Source of the DNA: Pseudoduganella rivuli
GTDB lineage: Bacteria > Pseudomonadota > Gammaproteobacteria > Burkholderiales > Burkholderiaceae_D
NCBI RefSeq assembly: GCF_009674485.1
Contig: NZ_WKJJ01000003.1
Location: 421,186 to 485,185, forward strand
Length of the DNA: 64,000 bases
Direction: 5' to 3'
Positions 25,227 through 35,229 of the stretch are shown here, in pieces. Both the position numbers and the translations under genes were made by a program. Position 1 is the stretch's first letter. The number at the start of each line of letters is the position of its first letter. The notes under the pieces were generated by a model. That model had not been told where the DNA came from. It made no database searches and saw only the letters and a list, made by a program, of their open reading frames with translations.

Positions 25227-26213
25227 TTATTTTGCATTCATGCTGTCGGAATTCGCCAGCAACTTCTCTACTTTCAGCGCGTATTGTCCGTTCAGGACGC
25301 CATAAGTGCAATCGAGCACCGGGACGCCGTCGACGGTGGCTTCGATGGTTTCCGGGATGGTCAGCGGAATGATGTCGCCCACCCGCATGTTGAGGATTTC
25401 ATCGAACGACACCTTGGCCGTGCCCAGGCGCGCCACCAGTTCCACTTCCGCGATCTGGATCTGTTGCGTCATCAGGCGGATCCAGCGCTTGTCGACTTCC
25501 AGCGCCTCGCCCTGCAGCGACGACGTCAGCGCATCGCGGATCGGCTCGATCATCGAATACGGCATGCAGAAGTGGATCTGGCCCGACACGGAACCCAGTT
25601 CCACCGTGAACGTCGACGCCACCACCACTTCGTTCGGCGTGGCGATGTTGGCGAACTGCGTATTCATTTCAGAACGGATGTATTCGAACTCGACGGGATA
25701 CACCGGTTCCCACGACTTGGTGTACGCCTCGAACACGATATCGAGGATGCGCAGGATGATGCGCTGTTCCGTCTGCGTAAAATCGCGGCCTTCCACGCGG
25801 GTGTGGAAGCGGCCGTCGCCACCGAACAGGTTGTCGACCAGAAGGAAGACCAGGCCCGGGTCGAACACCATCAACGCGGTGCCGCGCAGCGGTTTCATGT
25901 GGACCAGGTTCAGGTTGGTGGGCACCACCAGGTTACGGATGAATTCGCTGTACTTCGATACCCGCACCGAGCCGACCGATACCTCCGCGCTGCGGCGCAG
26001 GAAGTTGAACAGGCCGACGCGCAACAAACGCGCAAAACGTTCATTGATGATTTCAAGCGTCGGCATCCGGCCACGGACGATACGCTCTTGCGTGGCAAGG
26101 TTATATGTCCGGACACCGGTGACTTCTTCGGGTGTGGCGATGTCGTCCTGATCGCCGTTGACACCCTTCAGAAGGGCGTCAACTTCTTCCTGGGAAAGAA
26201 AATTATCCGCCAT
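25227..26213 (-). CDS. fliM: Flagellar motor switch protein FliM
   Basis: The 328-residue protein starts with the CheY-P binding peptide (FLSQEEVDALLKGV, residues 5-18). The middle CheC-like domain follows (YNLATQERIVRGRMPTLEIINERFARLLRVGLF onward), then a C-terminal SpoA domain (EVELVARLGTAKVSFDEILNMRVGDIIPL). The intact CheY peptide implies that a chemotaxis system exists elsewhere in the genome. Confidence 0.97.
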   Translation of the reverse strand: MADNFLSQEEVDALLKGVNGDQDDIATPEEVTGVRTYNLATQERIVRGRMPTLEIINERFARLLRVGLFNFLRRSAEVSVGSVRVSKYSEFIRNLVVPTNLNLVHMKPLRGTALMVFDPGLVFLLVDNLFGGDGRFHTRVEGRDFTQTEQRIILRILDIVFEAYTKSWEPVYPVEFEYIRSEMNTQFANIATPNEVVVASTFTVELGSVSGQIHFCMPYSMIEPIRDALTSSLQGEALEVDKRWIRLMTQQIQIAEVELVARLGTAKVSFDEILNMRVGDIIPLTIPETIEATVDGVPVLDCTYGVLNGQYALKVEKLLANSDSMNAK

Positions 26214-26244
26214 GGCTAGTATTGATACTGAGAAAAGCTATTAA

Positions 26245-26763
26245 TTATTGAATGATGAATGACGTGAACAGCACTTCCGTGACTTCCTGTTCCGATCCCC
26301 TGCGTTCGAACGGTTCCTTGATTTGTTCAAGGATTTCCTCGCTCAACTGCTGCTTGCCTTCCGGCGTATTGATTTCCGATGCCTTCTTGCTTGACAGTAA
26401 CAGTAGCACGCGGCTGCGTACCTTGGCCATGTTGTTCTTGATGACATCGACGTCTTCCAGCCCGGCCACTTGCAGGGTAAAGGCCACTTGCAGGTATTGC
26501 TCGCCGTTTTCCGGTTGCAGATTGACGGTGAACGGTTCGATCGTCACGTAAATCGGCGGGCCGGCCTTGGCTTCTTTTTTCTTGCTGTGCTTGGCGGGCG
26601 CTTCATCGTGGTCGCCGCCGCCTTTCAGCATGACCCAGGCGCCGCCGCCACCGGCGGCCAGCACGGCCACCAGGCCGCCGATGATGATCAACTTCTTCTT
26701 GGAGTTGACCGGTGCAGCAGCCTCGACTTTCGGCTCCGCCTTTGCTTTGGGATTTGCTTTCAA
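26245..26763 (-). CDS. fliL: Flagellar basal body-associated protein FliL (TTG start)
   Basis: The 172-residue protein has a Lys/Ala-rich cytosolic leader, one membrane helix (KKLIIIGGLVAVLAAGGGGAWVML, residues about 23-46) and a periplasmic FliL domain. That domain contains YVTIEPFTVNLQPENGEQYLQVAFTLQV and ends VTEVLFTSFIIQ. FliL encircles the stator. The only plausible start is TTG at 26763 with AAGGG 5 bases upstream; the next in-frame ATG lies inside the membrane segment. It heads fliL-M-N-O-P-Q-R and is separated from fliK by 63 bases. Confidence 0.93.
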   Translation of the reverse strand: MKANPKAKAEPKVEAAAPVNSKKKLIIIGGLVAVLAAGGGGAWVMLKGGGDHDEAPAKHSKKKEAKAGPPIYVTIEPFTVNLQPENGEQYLQVAFTLQVAGLEDVDVIKNNMAKVRSRVLLLLSSKKASEINTPEGKQQLSEEILEQIKEPFERRGSEQEVTEVLFTSFIIQ

Positions 26764-26826
26764 AATAACCCTTGCCCGCTGAAATCAATCAATACATCAA
26801 TGTCGGTATTATGGCACGCGTGGACA

Positions 26827-28533
26827 TCAGGCGAAGGTATCGACTGCGCCCAATACCCGCCGGCGCGGCGCCGGTGTGGCGTCGTTGCCGCCATTTGCTC
26901 CGCCCTGGCCATCGCCGTTGCCACCCTGGCCACGGCCGCCGCGTCCGCCATTGCCTTGCTGGGCGGCGCGCGCTTGTTCAAAGGCCTGCTGCTGGCCGGA
27001 CGTATCGGCCGACACGGTGGCGCTGCCCAGCTGGATACCGGCTTCGCTCATCATTTCACGCAAGCGCGGCATGGCCGCTTCCAGCGCCTGGCGGACTTCC
27101 GGCTGGGCGGCCGTGAAGCTGGCGCTGGCCTGGTCGTTCGACACGTTCAACACCACTTGCATCGGGCCCAGGTCTGGCGGATTCAACGTCAGCGACGCGC
27201 TCTGTTCGCCGCCGGCCACCATCCACACGACTTTCTGGCCCAGTTGCTGGTCCCATGCCGTGGTGCCGACGCGGGCCGGCAACTGGTTGGCGGCGACGGC
27301 TTCCGCAGCTTTGGCGGAGGCCAACTGCGCCTGCGCCACGGGAGCGGGGGCGCTGGCGGCGGTATTGGCTTCCACCGCGCGGATGGCCGGGGCGCGGCTG
27401 TCCTGGGCGCGCTCGGCGCCGGCAGGCTGGCGCACATCGGCCTGGACTTTGACGCCGGCGGCAGCGGTCGTGTCGGCGGCCGTATCGGGCGCCTTGCGGG
27501 CGGCCAGCGTGGCGGCGAAGTCTTGCGCGGTGTCCGTTTTGCCATCCTGCGGCAGGGCTTGCTGAGTGGCGCCCGTGGCGGCAGTGGCCGTGGTGTCGGA
27601 TGGGGTGGCGTCCTGCACCGCGACGCCGGACTGCGGCAGCAGCGCATCGTCCGCCGTGGCGGATACGGGCGCTTGCGCCGGCGTGGCGGTCTTCGTGGTG
27701 GCGGTGGCCGCGGCTTCGCCGTCGGCCGGGCCGGTCATGGCCAGTGCGGCATTCAATGCCGCGTCGAACGTGGCGGCGCCGGCGGCGGCATCCGTGGCCG
27801 GCGCGGCGGCAGCGTTTTCCGCTGCGAGCGCCGCCGCATCAACTGCGGCGGCGGCCAGGTCGGCCGGCAAGTCCGCGCCGGCGGTTTGTGCGGTGACGGT
27901 GGCGGCCAATGACGCGTCGGCTGCTGCGGCGGTAGCGCTCGTTGCCGGAGCGGCTTGCTGCGGCTGGTTGTAACCGGCCAGCATGGCCAGCATGGCGGCC
28001 ATGGCGTCGGCTGGTGCGGCGGCTTCGGCCATGGCGGCCGCTGCGGCGTTGTCCGCTGCCTGCGCCGCCTGGGCTGCGTCCGCCGCCGTGCTGTCGCTGG
28101 CCGGCGCCTGTGCTGCCGCCTGGCCGGCGTCGCCGGCGTTGCTGTCCTGGGCCGTGGCGTCAGCGGTGTGCGCGTCCGCGCTGTCGGCCGGCTGCGGTGC
28201 CTGGTTAGGTTGGGCTTGAGGCGCTTGCTGCGCCTGCTGGGCGTGTTGCGGCTGCGGTGCTTGTTGTGGCGCTGCCGGCGCCTTGGCGGGCGGCTGCGCT
28301 TGCGCGGGGCGCGGCGCGGCCGGGCTTTGCGCCTGGGGCGCACGCGCCGCTTGCGGACGCGCGCCCATTTGCGCGGGTTGCGCCATCTGGTTGCTGTAAG
28401 CCTGGCGCTGTTCGATCTGGCGCGTCAGCGATTGCGAGAACAAGCCATCCGCACCCGCGGTGGAAGTGCGGCTGGACGGCGCCGCAGTCCCCGTGGCGGT
28501 GGACGTGATGTTCGGGATGAGCGGAGTCTGCAT
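26827..28533 (-). CDS. fliK: Flagellar hook-length control protein FliK
   Basis: The 568-residue protein is dominated by an Ala/Gln/Pro-rich low-complexity ruler (residues about 50-390). The conserved C-terminal Flg_hook domain follows (TTAWDQQLGQKVVWMV, SASLTLNPPDLGPMQVVLNVSNDQASASFTAAQPEVRQALEAAMPRLREMMSEAGIQL). FliK measures the hook and switches export specificity through FlhB. A Gly-rich tail follows. A second FliK-like gene without this exact domain order is at 35554-37077. Confidence 0.92.
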   Translation of the reverse strand: MQTPLIPNITSTATGTAAPSSRTSTAGADGLFSQSLTRQIEQRQAYSNQMAQPAQMGARPQAARAPQAQSPAAPRPAQAQPPAKAPAAPQQAPQPQHAQQAQQAPQAQPNQAPQPADSADAHTADATAQDSNAGDAGQAAAQAPASDSTAADAAQAAQAADNAAAAAMAEAAAPADAMAAMLAMLAGYNQPQQAAPATSATAAAADASLAATVTAQTAGADLPADLAAAAVDAAALAAENAAAAPATDAAAGAATFDAALNAALAMTGPADGEAAATATTKTATPAQAPVSATADDALLPQSGVAVQDATPSDTTATAATGATQQALPQDGKTDTAQDFAATLAARKAPDTAADTTAAAGVKVQADVRQPAGAERAQDSRAPAIRAVEANTAASAPAPVAQAQLASAKAAEAVAANQLPARVGTTAWDQQLGQKVVWMVAGGEQSASLTLNPPDLGPMQVVLNVSNDQASASFTAAQPEVRQALEAAMPRLREMMSEAGIQLGSATVSADTSGQQQAFEQARAAQQGNGGRGGRGQGGNGDGQGGANGGNDATPAPRRRVLGAVDTFA

Positions 28534-28547
28534 GGTTGCGCCGTCAA

Positions 28548-28988
28548 TTAACGTTTATGAAAGGCCTGGCGGGCCGCGTGTTCATCCATGGCTTTCTGGT
28601 CGCGCTTGTTTTCAGCCTGCAAGGCGGCGGCCATGGCGCGGTCGTTCAATGTCGAATACGACATGCGCTTGCGTTCCGCTTCCTGCCAGATGCCTTTTTC
28701 CTTTTCGCCGCGCGCCTGCGTATGCTTCAACACTTCTTCCTGGCCCCGGATCGCATCGTCCAGTTTGCCCATGAAGGCCTGGAAGTTGCGGTAAGCCATC
28801 GGTGTGATGCCCGCTTGCTGGGTGGCGGCAAAGCGCTTGCTGTATTCGTCGCGATAACCGATCAGCATGTTCAACTTGTCTTCCGCGTCCTGGACGGCTT
28901 TCAATGCCTGGCCCAGGCGCTTGGCCGCGTCATCGGTTTCGCGGCGCGCCAGTTCAATCAGGGTTTGGAGTTGGGATTGGGAAGCCAT
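28548..28988 (-). CDS. fliJ: Flagellar export protein FliJ
   Basis: The 146-residue, nearly all-helical coiled-coil protein carries the FliJ pattern (LIELARRETDDAAKRLGQALKAVQDAEDKLNMLIGYRDEY) and a charged C-terminal helix. FliJ is the stalk of the FliI ATPase ring and contacts FlhA. It lies between fliI and fliK, as in other betaproteobacteria. Confidence 0.93.
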   Translation of the reverse strand: MASQSQLQTLIELARRETDDAAKRLGQALKAVQDAEDKLNMLIGYRDEYSKRFAATQQAGITPMAYRNFQAFMGKLDDAIRGQEEVLKHTQARGEKEKGIWQEAERKRMSYSTLNDRAMAAALQAENKRDQKAMDEHAARQAFHKR

Positions 28989-29023
28989 GATGATTCATTA
29001 TAGGCGTGGCCTCATCGGGGCAA

Positions 29024-30424
29024 TCAGTCGAACAGAACGGATAATTGCCCTAAACTCTCGCTCATGCTGACGCGTTCCGTGATTTGCTGTTGTAGAAACT
29101 TCTCTATCTTGTCATGCAACTTGATGGCCTGGTCCAGCACCGGGTCGCTGCCGGGACTGTAGGCGCCCACTGCGATCAGGTCGCGGCTGCGTTCATAACG
29201 GGAATACAACTGTTTCAGGTGGCGCGCCCGGTTCTGGTGGTCGCTTGAGGTAATCGAGTGCATCGCGCGGCTGATCGATTGTTCGATATCGATGGCGGGG
29301 TAGTGGCCCGCCTCGGCCAGGCGGCGGTTCAGCACGATGTGGCCGTCCAGGATCGCGCGCGCCGAATCGGCAATCGGATCTTGCTGGTCGTCACCCTCGG
29401 TCAGCACCGTGTAAAACGCGGTAATCGAGCCGCCGCCCATTTCGCCATTGCCGGCGCGCTCCACCAAAATGGGTAACTTGGCAAAGACGGACGGGGGATA
29501 ACCCTTGGTGGCGGGCGGTTCGCCGATGGCCAGCGCGATTTCCCGCTGCGCCATCGCATAGCGGGTCAGCGAATCCATGATCAGCAGCACGTTTTTGCCC
29601 TGGTCGCGGAAATATTCGGCAATCGCGGTGGAGTAGGCGGCGCCCTGCATGCGCATCAACGGCGGGGTGTCGGCCGGCGCCGCCACCACGACGGAGCGCG
29701 CCAGGCCTTCCGCGCCGAGGATGTGCTCGATGAATTCCTTGACTTCACGGCCCCGTTCGCCAATCAGCCCGACCACGATGATGTCCGCTTCCGTATAGCG
29801 CGCCATCATGCCCAGCAACACGGATTTACCCACGCCGGAACCGGCGAACAAGCCCATGCGCTGGCCCCGGCCGACCGTCAGCATGGCGTTAATCGAGCGC
29901 ACGCCCACGTCCAGGGTTTCCACGATGGGGGCGCGGTTCAGCGGGTTGGCCGGGCGCACGTTGATCGGTGCGCTGTCCGTCGTATGGACCGGGCCCATGC
30001 CGTCCAGCGGACGGCCCGCGCCATCGAGCACGCGGCCCAGCAATTCATAACCGACCGGCAAATGGCGGGCGCGGTCGCTGGGGCGGCGGCGCGGGTGCGC
30101 GACGCTGCCGGGTTTCGGGATCGATTGTTCGATGGGGAACACGCGGGTGCCGGGAACGATGCCTTCGACATCGCTTTGCGGCATCAGGAACAGTTTTTCG
30201 CCTTCAAACCCCACGACTTCCGCTTCGACCTTGCCGCCGGACGGCAGCGGCACGGTGCAGGCGGCGCCCACCGCCAGGCGCAAGCCCACGGCTTCCATCA
30301 CCAGTCCGGCCACGCGCGTCACGCGGCCCGACACTTGCATGGGTTCGACGAAATCCACCAGGGTGGAGCAATCGTTGAGGTAGCTGCTCCAGCGTTTGGT
30401 ATGAGCGGAAGGGTCGCGTGGCAT
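29024..30424 (-). CDS. fliI: Flagellar export ATPase FliI
   Basis: The 466-residue F1-like ATPase has a Walker A at residues 194-201 (AGSGVGKS) and a Walker B at about 281-288 (LIMDSLTR). The catalytic-Glu region [16 protein letters not shown] and the signature [21 protein letters not shown] are also present. It energises substrate unfolding and export. fliH, its regulator, ends 6 bases upstream of its start. Confidence 0.97.
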   Translation of the reverse strand: MPRDPSAHTKRWSSYLNDCSTLVDFVEPMQVSGRVTRVAGLVMEAVGLRLAVGAACTVPLPSGGKVEAEVVGFEGEKLFLMPQSDVEGIVPGTRVFPIEQSIPKPGSVAHPRRRPSDRARHLPVGYELLGRVLDGAGRPLDGMGPVHTTDSAPINVRPANPLNRAPIVETLDVGVRSINAMLTVGRGQRMGLFAGSGVGKSVLLGMMARYTEADIIVVGLIGERGREVKEFIEHILGAEGLARSVVVAAPADTPPLMRMQGAAYSTAIAEYFRDQGKNVLLIMDSLTRYAMAQREIALAIGEPPATKGYPPSVFAKLPILVERAGNGEMGGGSITAFYTVLTEGDDQQDPIADSARAILDGHIVLNRRLAEAGHYPAIDIEQSISRAMHSITSSDHQNRARHLKQLYSRYERSRDLIAVGAYSPGSDPVLDQAIKLHDKIEKFLQQQITERVSMSESLGQLSVLFD

Positions 30425-30429
30425 CTTGA

Positions 30430-31164
30430 TCAGTCAAGCCAGTCAATATTCTTGCCCAGCGCGTGGGTCAAACGCGCCCACCGGGCCGACGTCTGCGCAT
30501 CGATCTGGTTGCTGGCCGTATCGACCTTGCAGCCGCCACGTTCCACGGACGGGTCGTCAATGACGCGCCAGCCGCCTTTTTCCAGTTCTTCGCCGATCCC
30601 TTCACGCACGACTTCCGCATCGTCGGGATTGAGCATCAGCAGCGCAGGTTGTTGTAATGACGGCAAGTATTCAATGGCGTCGCGCACGATCGGCAAGATC
30701 AGCGACGGTTTCACCTGCAACGCCTGCTTCAGCATGGCCTTGGACAGTTGCAGCGCCAGTTCCAGCACATCGGCGGCAATCAGCGTGTCGGCGCCTTGCA
30801 GCGCGGCGCTGAAATTGTCGGCCAGGTCGCGCAGCGGCAATAATTTCTGATCGGTTTCTTCCTTGCCCAGCGCAATCGCATCCGCGTGGCCTTCGGCGTG
30901 GCCCGCCGCATAGCCGGCGCCATAGCCCTCGATGCGCGCTTCCTCCCGGATCGCGGCCAGTTCTTCCTCGCTGGGGTAGTGCACTTGCGGCGCTTCCGGC
31001 TCCGCATATTCCGGTTCGTATTCTTGCTGCTGCGGCGGAGGAGGGGGCGCTGCCGCAGCTTCTTCGGCGGCAATGCGCGCCAGCGTGCTGGGCCGGAAGT
31101 CGCCAAACGACTTCATTTCCCAGCGCTGGTAGGCGGTTTGCTGTTCTTTCGGTATGTGAGCCAT
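30430..31164 (-). CDS. fliH: Flagellar assembly protein FliH
   Basis: The 244-residue negative regulator of FliI has a Pro/Gln/Glu-rich N-terminal part (residues 30-70). A glycine-repeat helix follows ([29 protein letters not shown]), a GxxxG-type segment characteristic of FliH. The C-terminal V-ATPase E-like domain contains [34 protein letters not shown] and [12 protein letters not shown]. It tethers FliI to the C ring through FliN. Confidence 0.93.
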   Translation of the reverse strand: MAHIPKEQQTAYQRWEMKSFGDFRPSTLARIAAEEAAAAPPPPPQQQEYEPEYAEPEAPQVHYPSEEELAAIREEARIEGYGAGYAAGHAEGHADAIALGKEETDQKLLPLRDLADNFSAALQGADTLIAADVLELALQLSKAMLKQALQVKPSLILPIVRDAIEYLPSLQQPALLMLNPDDAEVVREGIGEELEKGGWRVIDDPSVERGGCKVDTASNQIDAQTSARWARLTHALGKNIDWLD

Positions 31165-31184
31165 TTACAACTTCATTGACTGCA

Positions 31185-32183
31185 TCAGATAAACGAATCC
31201 TCGCCCTTGCCGCCGAGGACGATCTGCCCTTCGTCGGCCAGGCGGCGGACGATTTGCAGGATTTGCTTTTGCTGCGTTTCCACTTCGGACAGGCGCACCG
31301 GGCCTTTCGATTCCAGGTCTTCGCGCATCATTTCCGACGCGCGGGCCGACATGTTCTTGAAGATCTTGTCGCGCAATTCCTGGGATGCGCCTTTCAGCGC
31401 CACGATCAGCATTTCCGACTGGACTTCGCGCAACAGCAACTGGATGCCGCGGTCGTCGATATCGATCAGGTTGTCGAACACGAACATCTCGTCCATGATC
31501 TTTTGCGCCATGTCGTTGTCGTAGTTCTTGATGTTGTCCATCACGTTCTGCTCTTGCTCGCCCGACATGAAGTTCAGGATTTCCGCCGCGGCGCGGACAC
31601 CGCCCAACGTGGATTTCTTGATGTTTTCATTACCGGACAAGAGCTTGGTCAGCACGTCGTTCAATTCACGCAGCGCGGCCGGCTGTACGCCATCCAGCGT
31701 GGCAATCCGCAGCACCACGTCATTGCGCAGGCGGTCGGTGAAGTGGCCGAGGATTTCACACGCCTGGTCGCGCTCCAGGTGGACCAGGATGGTGGCGATG
31801 ATCTGCGGGTGTTCGTTGCGGATCAGTTCCGCCACGGAATTGGAATCCATCCACTTCAGCGATTCGATACCGGACGCGTCCTTGCCGCCCAGGATGCGGG
31901 ACAGCAGCACGGATGCCTTGTCGTCGCCCAGCGCCTTGGTCAACACCTGGCGGATGTATTCGTCGGAATCCAGGCCGACGGTGGAAGCGGCGGCGCAGCG
32001 GTCGCGGAAGTCGTCCAGGGTGGAAATGACTTGCTCGTGCGGCACGTTTTTCATCGTGGCCATGCCTGCGCCGAGCTTCAGCACTTCGCGCGGGCCCAGA
32101 AATTTCATCACTTCGGCCGCTTCCGATTCACCCATCGCCAGCATCAGGATGGCGGCTTTTTGCAGTCCAGTATTCTCAGTCAT
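31185..32183 (-). CDS. fliG: Flagellar motor switch protein FliG
   Basis: The 332-residue protein is a normal FliG. The N-terminal domain binds FliF (AAILMLAMGESEAAEVMKFLGPREVLKLG). The EHPQ motif is NEHPQIIATILVHL near residues 123-136. The C-terminal torque-generating domain carries the charged ridge (VFDNLIDIDDRGIQLLLREVQ, MSARASEMMREDLESKGPVRLSEVE). Its ATG overlaps the end of fliF by 8 bases. Confidence 0.97.
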   Translation of the reverse strand: MTENTGLQKAAILMLAMGESEAAEVMKFLGPREVLKLGAGMATMKNVPHEQVISTLDDFRDRCAAASTVGLDSDEYIRQVLTKALGDDKASVLLSRILGGKDASGIESLKWMDSNSVAELIRNEHPQIIATILVHLERDQACEILGHFTDRLRNDVVLRIATLDGVQPAALRELNDVLTKLLSGNENIKKSTLGGVRAAAEILNFMSGEQEQNVMDNIKNYDNDMAQKIMDEMFVFDNLIDIDDRGIQLLLREVQSEMLIVALKGASQELRDKIFKNMSARASEMMREDLESKGPVRLSEVETQQKQILQIVRRLADEGQIVLGGKGEDSFI

Positions 32184-33921
32184 TTGCGCCTATCCATTCC
32201 TTGATCACGTTGGCAACAATACGGGGGTCTTCCATGGCGAGTTTCTTGGCCATCGCCAGGTTGTCGCGGTAAGTCCGGGCCGTGCTTTCTTCCATTTTAG
32301 CCAGTTCCAGCTCCATGAGCTCTTCTTCTGTCGGGCCTTCCGGTTCCTCGACGACTTCCTCGACCGGTTCTGGCTCGGGCTCGTTGATTTCGTCGATCTT
32401 CTTGAAGACCGGACGCATCATTGGACGCACGATACGCAGCAGGATGTACAGCAGGATCAGCGCGGTGATCAGGAACTTCGCCAGTTCCTTTGCCAGCGGC
32501 AAGTTGGCCGGGTCGCGCCACCAGTCCAGCACGACTGGCGGTTCGAACGGCTTGTCGACCCCGTCAAACGGCGCATTCGCCACGGACAGCGAGTCGCCCC
32601 GTTCCTGGTTGAAGCCCATGGCTTCGCGCACCAGGTTGCGGATGTTTTCCATTTCCGCCGCCGTGTACGGCTTGATCGTGACCTTACCGGTCTTGGTATC
32701 GACAAAGCGGCGGTAATTGATGACGACACCCACCGTCATGCGCTTCAGGCCGGCCATGGCCTTTTGTTCATAGCGCACGGTCTTGTCGACTTCATAATTG
32801 GTGGTCGATTCCTTGTGGTTCGGTCCAGTGGCAGCCGTGGTCTGCGTCCCGGCCGGCGTGCCGGGGGCGGGGGCGGTGCCGGGCGGCGTGGTGGTCAGCG
32901 GGGCGGTGGCGGCGCCGGGCGGCTGGTTCGACAGGGCGCCGGGCACGCCGTTGGGATTGGCGGTGCCGCTGCCATTGGTTTCGCTGCTTTGCTGGCTGCG
33001 GATGGCGGAGGCGGCCGGCGGCGAATTCGGCTTGTACGATTCGGCCGCCTGTTCCACGGCAGCGAAGTCGACGTCCGCCACCGCTTCGGCGCGCACGTTG
33101 CCTTCGCCGACGATCGGCAGGATGATGGATTCGACTTGCTTGATGACTTGCTTCTGGACTTCCTGCACGTATTTCAGCTGGCTGGCGTCCAGGTTCTTGT
33201 TCAACCCTGCTTCATTGCCCTTGTTCTGGTTCGACAGCAGATTGCCGGCGCCGTCGACGATGGTGACGTTCGACGGCAGCAATTCCGGCACGGACGACGC
33301 GACCAGGTGCACGATGGAGGACGCCTGGGCCGGGTCCAGCTGGCGGTTGGGGTGCAAGGTCAGGATCACCGATGCGGTGGGTTTTTGCTGTTCGCGCACG
33401 AACACGGACGGTTTCGGCATCGCCAGGTGCACGCGCGCCGCCTGCACGGTGGACAGCGATTCAATCGAGCGGGCCAGTTCGCCTTCGAGCGCGCGCTGGT
33501 AATTCACCTGTTCGTGGAATTGCGACACGCCCAGTTTCTGGTTTTCCATCAGCTCGAAGCCGACATTGCCGCCTTTCGGCAAGCCTTGCGCCGCCAGTTT
33601 CAGGCGCACGTCGTGCACCTGTTCGGTCGGCACCAGGATGGCCTGGCCGTTTTCGGAAAACTTGTGCTTGACCTGCATCTGGTCCAGCGCCGCCGTGATG
33701 GCGCCGCCGTCGCGGTCCGTGTAATTGGAGAACAGCACGCCATAGGCGGGGGGCTGGTTCCACAGCCACAGGGCGACGATCAGGGCCAGCAGCGCGGCCG
33801 CACCGGCGCCGCGCACCACCCATTTGCCCATTTGCGTTTGCAGGAACGGCGGCTTCCCCTCCGGCGGGACTGCCGGATCCGCTGCTTCTTCGATATCGAG
33901 TTGTTCGGCTGCTGCTGCCAT
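32176..33921 (-). CDS. fliF: Flagellar MS-ring protein FliF
   Basis: The 581-residue protein has two membrane helices, at about residues 32-57 and in the segment LAKELAKFLITALILLYILLRIV near 465-488. Between them are the periplasmic ring-building motifs (VHLAMPKPSVFVREQQKPTASVILTLHPNRQL and VTIVDGAGNLLSNQN) and a Pro/Gly-rich linker near 305-370. The acidic C-terminal tail that binds FliG is present. FliF is the first-assembled ring. fliF and fliE diverge from a 201-base gap (33922-34122) in which I found no convincing sigma-28 site. Confidence 0.96.
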   Translation of the reverse strand: MAAAAEQLDIEEAADPAVPPEGKPPFLQTQMGKWVVRGAGAAALLALIVALWLWNQPPAYGVLFSNYTDRDGGAITAALDQMQVKHKFSENGQAILVPTEQVHDVRLKLAAQGLPKGGNVGFELMENQKLGVSQFHEQVNYQRALEGELARSIESLSTVQAARVHLAMPKPSVFVREQQKPTASVILTLHPNRQLDPAQASSIVHLVASSVPELLPSNVTIVDGAGNLLSNQNKGNEAGLNKNLDASQLKYVQEVQKQVIKQVESIILPIVGEGNVRAEAVADVDFAAVEQAAESYKPNSPPAASAIRSQQSSETNGSGTANPNGVPGALSNQPPGAATAPLTTTPPGTAPAPGTPAGTQTTAATGPNHKESTTNYEVDKTVRYEQKAMAGLKRMTVGVVINYRRFVDTKTGKVTIKPYTAAEMENIRNLVREAMGFNQERGDSLSVANAPFDGVDKPFEPPVVLDWWRDPANLPLAKELAKFLITALILLYILLRIVRPMMRPVFKKIDEINEPEPEPVEEVVEEPEGPTEEELMELELAKMEESTARTYRDNLAMAKKLAMEDPRIVANVIKEWIGAND

Positions 33922-34122
33922 GGCGGTTCAAAGTGAGATGGGTGGATGCTGTTGCACATTATGGTGCACGGAGGCAGCAAGCGATCCCGGAAATAAAGGC
34001 AGGTTTACCGCGCTGCTCCGCGCAGGCCACTGGCGCAGCGACTGATATTCTGCCAGCACTGACGGAACCGCCACCTATTTTAACGTGATGGTGTTCCGTG
34101 AAAGCAACAATTTGGAGTCACT

Positions 34123-34470
34123 ATGAAAACCAGCGGTCTCGGTATCGACAGCAGCCGTATCCAGGCAATGATGGAGCAATTGAAAGCGCATGCGGCCCGC
34201 CCGCAGGCGACGCCGCCTGCCATCAAGACGGAAGCGCCGGCTGCGAAAGTCGAATTTTCCGACGCGTTGAAGAAATCACTGGATGCGGTGGCGGTGAGCC
34301 AGAACCAGGCCTCGGACCTGGGCAAGCGTTTTCAGATGGGCGACGATTCGGTCAGCCTGTCCGACGTCATGATTTCCATGCAAAAAGCCAGTCTCAACTT
34401 CCAGGCCACCGTCCAGGTGCGCAACAAGCTGGTGTCGGCTTATCACGACATCATGAACATGCAAGTGTAA
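34123..34470 (+). CDS. fliE: Flagellar hook-basal body protein FliE
   Basis: The 115-residue MS ring-rod junction protein has the conserved second half (VEFSDALKKSLDAVAVSQNQASDLGKRFQMGDDSVSLSDVMISMQKASLNFQATVQVRNKLVSAYHDIMNMQV). GGAG lies 5 bases before the ATG. It is the only plus-strand gene in this part of the locus and converges on the PilZ gene with 3 bases between stops. Confidence 0.96.
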   Translation: MKTSGLGIDSSRIQAMMEQLKAHAARPQATPPAIKTEAPAAKVEFSDALKKSLDAVAVSQNQASDLGKRFQMGDDSVSLSDVMISMQKASLNFQATVQVRNKLVSAYHDIMNMQV

Positions 34471-34473
34471 CGG

Positions 34474-35229
34474 TCAGCCCAGGCCGGCAATGCGGGCGTT
34501 GCGTTCGCGCTCCAGCTTGGTGATATAGCGCTGCACGGAATTCAATGCGCCGCGCTGCATGTCGAGGAATTGGCAACCCAGGCGGCGGTTCGATTTGTTG
34601 TTCAGCAAGGTCAAGTCAATCATGTTGCGAATTTGCAAACTCGTGATGACGGTCCCCACCTCCGGCAACTCGATGCGGCAATCCTCATACGTCTTGCCCA
34701 TGGTGTCGCCCAGCAGCAATTTGTTATCGAGGATGGCGATGCCGCCGCAACTGATGTCGGCCAGCGGGAAACTGCTGGTGCCGCCGCCCAGTTCGGCCGG
34801 CAGCGGGATCACGGCGCGTACCGGGTTCGTCACCGGCGTATTCATGCGGTAATACTCGCGGCGTTGCAAACGGATCAGCGACTGGGGCAGGGCGATCTTG
34901 AATGCGGGGTTGCCCTGGTAACGGCATTGTTCGACCCGCTCGCTGGCAAACAGGATGCGGATCTTGTCCAAGGTGGTTTCATACGACAGCGTGCGCGCGC
35001 CGAGGATGCGCTGGTTCTGGTCCGGGTTGATCGAGCAATCAAGGATGACGGCGTTATTGTCCGCATCCACCTCGAGGATGGATGTGACGCACACGTCGGC
35101 TTCGCCATGGACCAGCATGCGGATCAGCTGGTTTTTTTCGCCGATGCTGCGCAGCAGGGCGATGATTTCCTTGCGCGATTCGACTTCAAAGTCGTGCCAG
35201 TTTTCCAGTTCCGCTTCTATTCGGTTCAT
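34474..35229 (-). CDS. ycgR: YcgR-like flagellar brake protein with PilZ domain
   Basis: The 251-residue protein has an N-terminal YcgR domain (residues about 10-110) and a C-terminal PilZ domain. The c-di-GMP binding motifs are visible: LQRREYYRMN, the RRxxxR motif near 122-131, and DISCGGIAIL, the DxSxxG motif near 154-163. YcgR bound to c-di-GMP acts on the switch or stator and slows swimming. A diguanylate cyclase with an intact active site is encoded at 43229-44827. The start overlaps the stop of the FlhB-like gene by 4 bases, so the two are coupled. Confidence 0.92.
   Translation of the reverse strand: MNRIEAELENWHDFEVESRKEIIALLRSIGEKNQLIRMLVHGEADVCVTSILEVDADNNAVILDCSINPDQNQRILGARTLSYETTLDKIRILFASERVEQCRYQGNPAFKIALPQSLIRLQRREYYRMNTPVTNPVRAVIPLPAELGGGTSSFPLADISCGGIAILDNKLLLGDTMGKTYEDCRIELPEVGTVITSLQIRNMIDLTLLNNKSNRRLGCQFLDMQRGALNSVQRYITKLERERNARIAGLG

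Noticed and set aside
33922..34122. Sigma-28 or sigma-54 promoters between fliF and fliE
   Set aside because: No TAAA-N15-GCCG or GG-N10-GC site with acceptable matches was found; early genes are probably driven by FlhDC-type activation that I cannot score by eye.
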